Below, in pieces: positions 52,738 through 60,600 of a stretch of 64,000 nucleotides of DNA. This DNA comes from Gemmatimonadota bacterium (lineage in GTDB: Bacteria; Gemmatimonadota; Gemmatimonadetes; Longimicrobiales; Gaopeijiaceae): NCBI GenBank assembly GCA_029262115.1, contig JAJCZZ010000026.1, forward strand, positions 37,510 through 101,509, given 5' to 3'. Made by a program: the position numbers and the translations under genes. The notes under the pieces were generated by a model. It was not told the DNA's origin. It was given only the letters and a program-made list of their open reading frames with translations, and made no database searches. The stretch's first letter is position 1. Every line of letters starts with the position of its first letter.

Positions 52738-54672
52738 ATGGCGATGAAGCTACCGACCGTCGGCGAGACACCGGCGGCGGACCGCGAGGTGCGGGTACGC
52801 ACCGTATCCGACCTCTCCGTGGAAGTCGTGTCGGACTCCGGAGAGGGGGCGCAGAAGTGCGGTCAGATCTTTGGGGCCGTCTCTGCGAAGATGGGCAACG
52901 GCGTGTGGACGGTGGAGATCATTCCCGCCGAGGTGGAGCCACCGCCCCGCAGCCCGGCCGGGGCGTCGGGAATCCGCATCCGACTCGGTGACACCGAAGT
53001 CACGAATTGGGGTGATGAGACGGACGTGGCGGTCGCCTTCAACGAGCAGGTTCTGCTGGGCCGGCACCGGCTCGGTGGGCTGCGCGAGGGTGCTACCGTC
53101 CTGCTCGAGTCGATGTGGAAGACCCACCCGGACCCCGACATCCAGACCCAGTACCGCGCGGGGCTCGAAGAGCTGCAGGAAGCCGGGTACCGGATCGTCG
53201 AGGTCCCGATGGAGGAGCAGTGTCTCACCGTCGTCGACAACCCGCGCCGCGGAAAGAACATGTTCGCCCTCGGCATGCTGTCGTGGATGTTCGAGCGCGA
53301 CCTCGATCGGGTGCGTGAACAGATCGCCCAGGCCTTCCGGAAGAAGGCCGCCGCGGTGACGGAGCGGAACCATCGCCTGCTGGAGCTCGGGTACGCGTGG
53401 GCCGCGGACCACCTCGGGGAGCGCTGGGTCGTTCCGACGATGGACGAGGACAGGCCGCACCTGGTCATGAACGGCAACGAGGCCGTGGCGTTGGGCGCGG
53501 TGGCCGCCGGTCTGGAGCTGGCCGCGATGTACCCGATCACGCCGGCCACCTCGGTGAGCCACATGCTCGGTGACGTCTTCCACCGCTTCGGAGGAGTCGT
53601 TCACCAGGCCGAGGACGAGATCGCCGCGGCCGGCGTGGCCATCGGAGCGTCCTACGCGGGGAAGTGTTCGTTCACGATCACCTCCGGACCAGGTATGGCG
53701 CTGAAGACCGAGTTCCTCGGGCTGGCGATCATGGCCGAGATTCCGCTGGTGGTGGTCGACGTCCAGCGCGGGGGGCCGAGCACCGGCCTGCCGACCAAGG
53801 TCGAGCAGTCCGACCTCCTGGCCGCCCTCTTCGGCCAGCCGGGAGACGCACCCCATGTGGTCGTGGCTCCGGCTACCATCGAGGAGTGCTTCCACGTCAT
53901 GACGACGGCCCGCCGGGTCGCCGAGGCCCTGCGCACCGTGGTCATCGTGCTCTCGGACGCGAATCTGGCTACGGGGGTGGCGCCGTTTCCACGCCCAGAG
54001 CTTCTCCCCGCCTGGCAGGGAGGCCCGCCGGAAATCCTGCCGGTGCCGGACGGGATGGCGCCGTATCAGTGGGATCCCCGGACCGGAGTGTCGCGCCGTT
54101 TCCTGCCGGGGCAGGCCGGGGGTGAGCACACGGTGACCGGACTCGCGCACGACGAACGGTCGAAGGTGGCGTACGACTCATCCATCAACGAGCGCGCGTC
54201 GGCCATGCGCAGCCGGAAGCTGGCCGCCTTCGCCTCCACGCTCCTCGCGCCGGACGTGAACGGCGACGCCGAGGGGGGCGACCTGCTGGTCGTGGGGTGG
54301 GGGAGCACCAAGGGGGCGATCGAAGAGGCGGTATCCCGGGCTCGGGCCGAGGGCCTCAGCGTCTCGTCGCTCCATATCACGTTCCTGTCTCCGCTGCCGC
54401 CGGGGCTGGCGCAGATCTTCTCCCGCTTCCGGAAGGTGATGACGGTGGAGATCAACTATTCCGACCGGAAGGGCGATCCGTTCGTCACCGAGACCAACCG
54501 GCGCCGGGGCCAGCTCTCCTGGCTCCTTCGGGGCGCGACGCTGGTGGATGTCGACTGCTGGACCCGGGTCATGGGCGAGCCGCTCCGGCCCGCTCGGATC
54601 GTCGAGGCCCTTCGAGATCACATGCCCGTCGCCGAACTGGCGGCCGCCGGCGCCGAGGTCGCCGAGCTATGA
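52738..54672 (+). CDS. korA: 2-oxoacid:ferredoxin oxidoreductase, gamma-alpha fusion
   Basis: The product has 644 residues; ATG 52738 follows AAGGGGG. The first 200 residues form the gamma-like domain (CGQIFGAVSAKMG, VAFNEQVLLGR, ENMF-like NMFALGMLS) and the rest the alpha subunit (NGNEAVALGAVAAGLELAAM, YPITPATSVSHML, ITSGPGMALKTEFLGLA, VDVQRGGPSTGLPTKVEQSD). This fused arrangement is typical of KorA of the 2-oxoglutarate type. With korB it decarboxylates a 2-oxoacid to acyl-CoA and reduces ferredoxin, or runs in reverse for CO2 fixation. It is the first gene of an operon with korB, an unknown gene, rnfB, a giant POR and rnfC. Confidence 0.93.
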   Translation: MAMKLPTVGETPAADREVRVRTVSDLSVEVVSDSGEGAQKCGQIFGAVSAKMGNGVWTVEIIPAEVEPPPRSPAGASGIRIRLGDTEVTNWGDETDVAVAFNEQVLLGRHRLGGLREGATVLLESMWKTHPDPDIQTQYRAGLEELQEAGYRIVEVPMEEQCLTVVDNPRRGKNMFALGMLSWMFERDLDRVREQIAQAFRKKAAAVTERNHRLLELGYAWAADHLGERWVVPTMDEDRPHLVMNGNEAVALGAVAAGLELAAMYPITPATSVSHMLGDVFHRFGGVVHQAEDEIAAAGVAIGASYAGKCSFTITSGPGMALKTEFLGLAIMAEIPLVVVDVQRGGPSTGLPTKVEQSDLLAALFGQPGDAPHVVVAPATIEECFHVMTTARRVAEALRTVVIVLSDANLATGVAPFPRPELLPAWQGGPPEILPVPDGMAPYQWDPRTGVSRRFLPGQAGGEHTVTGLAHDERSKVAYDSSINERASAMRSRKLAAFASTLLAPDVNGDAEGGDLLVVGWGSTKGAIEEAVSRARAEGLSVSSLHITFLSPLPPGLAQIFSRFRKVMTVEINYSDRKGDPFVTETNRRRGQLSWLLRGATLVDVDCWTRVMGEPLRPARIVEALRDHMPVAELAAAGAEVAEL

Positions 54673-55622
54673 GCGAATCCTGCTCCCTTCTGCACGCCGC
54701 GCTGGACGACGATGACCGCGTGTTCGAGATGGCCGACTACCAAGGGCCGGTGGCCCGTTGGTGCGCTGGCTGCGGTGATCACTCCGTGCTGACAGCCGCA
54801 CAGCGACTCCTTGCCGACGAGCAACTCCGGCCGGAGAACACGGTGTTCGTGTCGGGGATCGGCTGTTCGAGCCGCTTCCCGCACTACATGAAGACGTACG
54901 GCTTTCACGGCATCCACGGCCGGGCGCTCCCGGTGGCGACCGGGGTGAAGCTGCAACGCCCGGAACTGGACGTCTTCGTGGTCATGGGCGATGGCGACTG
55001 CGTGTCGATCGGCGCCGCGCACTGGATCCACGCGATCCGCTACAACGTCGACATGGTGGCGCTGCTGCTCGACAACAACATCTACGGCCTTACCAAGAAG
55101 CAGACGTCGCCGACCACGCCCCAGGGCTACAGCTCCAACACCCAACCGCTGGGGAGTTGGCTGCCCGCGATGAACCCGCTCGAGGCGACGCTCGGCGTCA
55201 CCAATGCGTCGTTTGTGGCGCAGACCGCCGAGTGGGTCCCGGCGCACCTTTTCGCCACGCTCAAGGCGGCCCATGCCCACCGGGGCTTCTCGTTCGTTCG
55301 CATCCTGCAGCGGTGCCCGCACTTCACGCCGGACATCTTCGACCAGGCCGTGAAGGATCCGAACCGGGTGGAACTTCTCGAGCACCCCGAAGGGATCGCG
55401 GCGCCGGGGTTGGAGAAGCTGTACACGCACCGCATCCGCCACGACCCGGCCGACATCCACAGGGCTCGGGAGTTGGCTGAGGACTCCAGCACGGTCCGTC
55501 TCGGGCTGTTCTTCCGCGACGAGAGGCGGCCGCGGTACGAGGAAACACGGGAACTCCCCCACCACTCGGCGGCCGACAAGATCGAGGTGTTGGAGGAGAT
55601 GTTCGAGCGCTATGCCGTCTGA
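54669..55622 (+). CDS. korB: 2-oxoacid:ferredoxin oxidoreductase beta subunit
   Basis: The product has 317 residues and overlaps korA by ATGA. It has RWCAGCGDHSVLTAAQ (cluster-ligand Cys pair), VSGIGCSSRFPHYM, the thiamine-diphosphate motif VVMGDGDCVSIGAAHW ... LLDNNIYGLTKKQTSPTTP, and a third Cys in ILQRCPHFTP. This is the standard KorB pattern, with one [4Fe-4S] cluster and no ferredoxin domain, so electrons leave to a separate ferredoxin. Its last bases overlap the start of the unknown 370-residue gene by 11. Confidence 0.93.
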   Translation: MSESCSLLHAALDDDDRVFEMADYQGPVARWCAGCGDHSVLTAAQRLLADEQLRPENTVFVSGIGCSSRFPHYMKTYGFHGIHGRALPVATGVKLQRPELDVFVVMGDGDCVSIGAAHWIHAIRYNVDMVALLLDNNIYGLTKKQTSPTTPQGYSSNTQPLGSWLPAMNPLEATLGVTNASFVAQTAEWVPAHLFATLKAAHAHRGFSFVRILQRCPHFTPDIFDQAVKDPNRVELLEHPEGIAAPGLEKLYTHRIRHDPADIHRARELAEDSSTVRLGLFFRDERRPRYEETRELPHHSAADKIEVLEEMFERYAV

Positions 55623-56724
55623 CACTTCTCTCGCCGACCGGGCGCTCGACGCGCTCGGGCCCCGCGTTCAGGCGTTTCGCTCGGCCGTGACGACCGCGGG
55701 CGAGGAGATCCGGGCGTGGGCCTCACGGCACCAGGGGGTGCGGCAGAGCCACACCGACGTCACCGCCGCCGAGTTGGGCCCTTTCGCTGCAGGGCGGATC
55801 GACCCAGGGCGCTTCGCGACCCTGCTCGTTCCGGTCGAGGACGCTCCGGCGGCGGCCGCGGCCGTCCTCGAACGGGCCGGCCCCGTCTTCGACGACATCA
55901 CGACCTCGCCGGAGGTGCACCGCGCCTCGGTGCCGCCGGGCGGCGATCTGCGCAACGTCGTAAAGGAGGCCCTCGATACCGTGGGCCGGATCTTCGGCGT
56001 GTCGCGGGCGGTGGAGCTCGCACGCACCGGCCGTTGGGATCCGGACCGAGATGCCGAGCTTCTGGCAGGGGTGCCCTTCCGGCGCTGGAACCGGGCGGAA
56101 CGGAGGCTGGCCCCCCCGCTGGTGGTTGATGTGCAGCCCGAAGACCTGCTGACGGCCGGCCTGGGCGAGTTCCTGGACGGCCTCGTGACGATCGTCCTCG
56201 TGGTGGAAGGGCCGACCCCGCCGGCGCCCCTCGCTCGCCTGGTCACGCCGGGCACCTGGGTCGTGCAGACGGCCGACCCGGCCGACCTCGATGCGATGGC
56301 GCGCTCACCCCACCCCGGCGTCGCGCTGCTGTTCGACGCCGAGCGGCCCCAACAGGCCCGCTTCGTCCACGATCCGGACGCCGGCGCGACCTCAGGCGCC
56401 CGACTCACGATCCAGCACCTCCCGGACCACCCGACGGTGGGGCGTGGGCGCCGCGCCCCTTTCTGGGTGGAGGAGTTGGATCATCTGGAGGCGCTGGCGG
56501 CGACCTCGGCGGTAGCCGCCGTGGGCGGCGGTCTTGGGCCGGGCGCCGGTTCCGGCCCGGGGAACGGTTCTCGGCGGACGGGCGAGCCGCGGGACGCCTC
56601 CTCCGGGGGGGACGACACAACGGCCCCACCGAAGGACCCGGCCGACCGGCTCGCCGCCTGGCTCCTCGCCCAGACGGAACTGGGCGGGTTGACCCCCGAT
56701 CGCGACGGAGGGGCGGCGACATGA
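55612..56724 (+). CDS. Unknown protein in the Kor/Rnf operon
   Basis: The product has 370 residues with no membrane helix, signal peptide or Cys motif that I can see. The body (about residues 1-290) has repeated hydrophobic strands (FATLLVPVEDAPAAAAAVLE, GLVTIVLVVEGPTPPAPLAR, TWVVQTADPADLDAMARS) and reads like a soluble alpha/beta protein. The C-terminal 80 residues are Gly/Ser/Pro-rich and then end in a short helix (PADRLAAWLLAQTELGGL). It starts inside korB and is followed by rnfB after 41 bases. The tight coupling suggests a dedicated assembly or adaptor factor for the ferredoxin enzymes; I do not recognise the family. Confidence 0.75.
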   Translation: MPSDTSLADRALDALGPRVQAFRSAVTTAGEEIRAWASRHQGVRQSHTDVTAAELGPFAAGRIDPGRFATLLVPVEDAPAAAAAVLERAGPVFDDITTSPEVHRASVPPGGDLRNVVKEALDTVGRIFGVSRAVELARTGRWDPDRDAELLAGVPFRRWNRAERRLAPPLVVDVQPEDLLTAGLGEFLDGLVTIVLVVEGPTPPAPLARLVTPGTWVVQTADPADLDAMARSPHPGVALLFDAERPQQARFVHDPDAGATSGARLTIQHLPDHPTVGRGRRAPFWVEELDHLEALAATSAVAAVGGGLGPGAGSGPGNGSRRTGEPRDASSGGDDTTAPPKDPADRLAAWLLAQTELGGLTPDRDGGAAT

Positions 56725-56765
56725 ACGAAACGACCCGCCTCGCCCGTCCGCACCCGGGGGGCTGA

Positions 56766-57617
56766 ATGGACGTCGGCCCGATCCTGCTGTCCGTTGCGAT
56801 TCTGGGGGGGGTGGCCACCCTGTTCGGGGTCTTCATCGCGCTGGCGCACCAGCGCTTTCGCGTGTGGGAGGATCCTCGCATCGACGGCGTCCGGGACCTG
56901 CTTCCCGGGGCTGACTGCGGCGCATGCGGGCTGGCCGGATGCCGGGCGTTCGCGGAGGCCGTGATCGACGGCCAGATCGAGCCCGCCGCCTGCACCGTCA
57001 TGGGTGAAGCCGACCGTGAGGAGGTGGCCGGCTTCCTCGGGATCGAGGCCGGCGAGGCCGCGGGCCGCATCGCTCGGCTCCTGTGCGCCGGCGGGGGTGA
57101 TGTGGCCCCCTACCGGGCCACCTACCACGGGGTACGTAGTTGCGCGGCCGCCGCGTCGGTGGCCGGCGGCGGGAAGGCGTGTCCGTGGGGATGCCTCGGC
57201 TACGCGGACTGCGCCGTGTCGTGCGACTTCGACGCCATCACCATGAGCCCGGTGGGCCTCCCGGTCGTGGACGAGGAGCTGTGCATTGCATGCGGGGACT
57301 GTGTGGACGCGTGCCCGCTGGACCTGTTCGTGATCCTGCCCCGCGACGCCCATCTCCTGGTCCAGTGTCGAAACCTCCTGAGCGGAGATGCCGCCGAGGC
57401 GGTCTGCGCGGTCGCGTGCAACGCCTGCGGGCGCTGTGCGGCCGACGCCCCCGAAGGGCTTATCGCCATGACCCGAGGGCTGGCCGTGGTGGACTACGGA
57501 CGCATCGAACTCGAAAATCCCCGCGCCATCGAACGATGCCCCACCGGCGCCATCGTGTGGCTGGAGGGGCGGCAGTTCCCAGAACTCCTCGTGTCTGCCG
57601 GGAGTGACGCCGCATGA
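56766..57617 (+). CDS. rnfB: Rnf complex subunit RnfB
   Basis: The product has 283 residues. An N-terminal membrane helix (ILLSVAILGGVATLFGVFIA) is followed by the Fe-S motif ADCGACGLAGCRAFAEAV (about residue 49), then CPWGCLGYADCAVSCDF and CIACGDCVDACPLDLF. The last ferredoxin motif reads CNACGRCAADAPEGLI: the fourth Cys, normally in CP, is replaced by Ala, so that cluster may be absent or altered. RnfB is the entry point for ferredoxin electrons in the membrane Rnf complex, which passes them to NAD+ while pumping ions, or runs backwards. It overlaps the giant oxidoreductase gene (ATGA). Confidence 0.9.
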   Translation: MDVGPILLSVAILGGVATLFGVFIALAHQRFRVWEDPRIDGVRDLLPGADCGACGLAGCRAFAEAVIDGQIEPAACTVMGEADREEVAGFLGIEAGEAAGRIARLLCAGGGDVAPYRATYHGVRSCAAAASVAGGGKACPWGCLGYADCAVSCDFDAITMSPVGLPVVDEELCIACGDCVDACPLDLFVILPRDAHLLVQCRNLLSGDAAEAVCAVACNACGRCAADAPEGLIAMTRGLAVVDYGRIELENPRAIERCPTGAIVWLEGRQFPELLVSAGSDAA

Positions 57618-60600
57618 GCAGAAGCGACTCCAAGGGCCGGCCGGCCACTGCCGAGCTCACACCCGTGTGGCCCGGTGTGTCGGCCGCCACCGACGGTACC
57701 GGTGCGGTGGTCCATGCCGAGACACTCGCCTCGGAGGCCGCTGGCGCCTATCCGATCACCCCCTCGACCCAGATGGGCGAGGGGTGGGCGGCCGCCGTCG
57801 CCGCGGGCAAGACCAATGTGAACGGTCGTCGGCTCCTCTTCTTCGAGCCGGAGGGAGAGCACGCCGCCGCGGCGGTCACCGCCGGAATGAGCATGACGGG
57901 CCTGCGCGCGGCCAACTTCTCCAGCGGGCAGGGCATCGCGTACATGCACGAGTCGCTGTACGCGGCCACCGGCAAGCGCCTGACCTACGTGCTGAACGTC
58001 GCGGCACGGGCGATGACCAAGCACGCGCTCAACGTCCACGCGGGGCACGACGACTATCACGCGGTTGACGACACGGGCTTCTTCCAACTCTTCGCACGCG
58101 ACGTCCAGTCGGCGGGAGACTTCTCCCTCATTGCCCACCGGATCGCGGAACTGTCTCTGAACCCGGGCCTTTCCGCCCAGGACGGCTTTCTCACCAGCCA
58201 CGTGATCGAGTCGGTGCGGCTCCCTGAACCGGAGGTGATCCGGAGCTACCTGGGCGATCCGTCGGACATCATCGACACGCCCACACCGGCCCAGCGGTTG
58301 ACGTTCGGCGAGCGGCGCCGCCGCATTCCCGAGCTGTTCAGCGTGGACTATCCGGCCATGCTGGGCACCGTGCAGAACCAGGACTCCTACGCGCAGGGCG
58401 TGGCGGCGCAGCGGCCCTTCTACTTCGACCACCTGCCGGAGATCACCGATCAGGCGATGGAGGAGTGGGCGGAGCTGACCGGCCGACGGTATGCCCGGGC
58501 AATGGGCTACCGCACCGAGGGCGCCGAGTGGGTTCTGGCGGGCCAAGGGTCGGTGGTACCGAATCTGGAGGTCGTGGCGGAGTACCTGCGCAAGGAGCGG
58601 GGCCTGGCGGTTGGGGTGCTGGACGTGACGATGTTCCGGCCCTTCCCGGCGGACCTCGTGACGCTCCTGCTGGGGGGTGCGCGCGCAGTGACCGTGTTCG
58701 AGCGGTGCGACCAGCCTCTGGCGGTCGATCCCCCGCTCCTCCGTGAGATCCGGGCCGCCATGAGCCAGGCCGTCGAGAACGGCCGCGCGGCGAGAGCGGG
58801 CGGGCGACGAGGTCGGGCGGCCGTACAGCGACCCGCCCCGTTCCCTCGACTCGCCGTGCTCACCCCCGACGACGTCCCCGACTTCTACAGCGCGGGCTTC
58901 GGCTTCGGCAGCCGGGATCTGCAACCGGGCGACATCATCGCCGCGGTGGAGAACATGCTCCCCGACGGGCGCAACCAGCGGCAGTTCTACCTGGGCATCG
59001 ACTTCATCCGGAAGGGGACGCGACTGCCCAAGCTGCGCATCTGGCAGGAGCAGCTCCTCGACGCCTACCCACACCTCGAGGGGCTGTCGCTCGAATCCGC
59101 GAGCGACGTCAACCTGCTTCCGCCGGGCTCCGTCGCGCTCCGCATCCATTCGGTCGGAGGGTGGGGCGCGATCACGATGGGCAAGAACGTTACGATGACC
59201 GCGTTCGAGCTCTTCGGACTGCACGTCAAGGCGAACCCGAAGTACGGCTCCGAGAAGAAGGGGCAGCCGACCACGTTCTACTCGGTGATGGCGCGTGAGC
59301 CCGTGCTTCTGAACGCCGAGTTGAAGCACGTGAACGTGGTCCTGGCGCCCGACGGCAACGTCTTCGGACACTCCGACCCTTTGGCGGGGATGGAGGAGGG
59401 CGGTGTGTTCGTGATCCAGAGCCACGAAGATCCCGAAGCGGTGTGGCGCTCCTTCCCCGCCGAAGCGCGCCGCGCCGTGCGGGAGAACGCGATCAGGGTC
59501 TGGACGCTCGACGCCTTCGGGATCGCCTCGGACGAGGCCAGCGACCCCGAGTTGCGCTACCGGATGCAGGGCGTCGCGTTCATGGGCGCGTTCTTCCGCT
59601 GCGCCCCGCTGGTGGAGCGCGAAGGGATAGGCGAGGACGAGTTGTTCGCCGGCATCCAGGCGCAAATCGAGGCGAAGTTCGGCAAGCTGGGCCAGCGGGT
59701 CGTCGACGACAACATGCGGGTCATCCGCCGCGGATGGGACGAGGTGCGCGAAGTCCCGACGGACGCGGAGGTCACGGACGAGGTGACGGCGGCCGTCCCG
59801 GGCGGGCGGCTTCCTTCGCTCCTCGACAGCCCCGACGCGGAGGAAGGTCTCGGAAATCCGGGACGCTTCTTCGAGCAGGTGTGCGCCTTGTGCGCGATGG
59901 GGCAAGATCCCGTAGCCGACCCGTTCGCCGCCATCTCCGCGATCCCAGCCGCGACAAGTTCGGTGCGCGACATGACCTCAATCCGCTTCGAGGTCCCCGA
60001 CTTCGTGGCGGATCGCTGCACCGGGTGCAGCCAGTGCTGGGTGCAGTGCCCGGACGCGGCCATCCCCGGCTTGGTGGTGGAGCTGGAGGAGCTGTTCGAC
60101 ACGGCCATCCGGACGTCCGGGAATGGCCGTCCGCTGAACCGGATGAAGCAGGTCTCGAAGCACCTCGCCCGTGAGAGCCGCAAGATCATCGGAGGACGTC
60201 CGTTCACGACGTTCGCCGACGTGGCGGGCTCCGCGTACGGTAACGTCGTGGACAAGCTGGGCTGGGACCCCGAGAAGCGCACGGAGTTGGACGCCGAATG
60301 GGCGAAGGTCTACCCGACGCTCTCAGAGTTTCCCCTGGCCCGAACCGCACCCTTCTTCGACCTCCCGGAAGGGAAGGAGAAAGGCGCCGGCGCCCTTCTG
60401 GCCATCACCATCAACCCGGAGGCGTGCAAGGGGTGCAATATCTGTGTCGAGGTGTGCCCCGAGAACGCGTTGATCACCATCAAGCAGGACGACGAGATCG
60501 TCGACCGCCTCCGCCGGAACTGGAAATTCTGGGAGCGGCTTCCCGACACGGACGACCGGTACGTGCAGGTACGCAACCTGGACGAAGGCATCGGTGTCCT

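Noticed and set aside
57494..59905. 803-codon minus-strand open frame inside the giant oxidoreductase gene
   Set aside because: Shadow of the POR-like gene, whose plus-strand translation has continuous family motifs.
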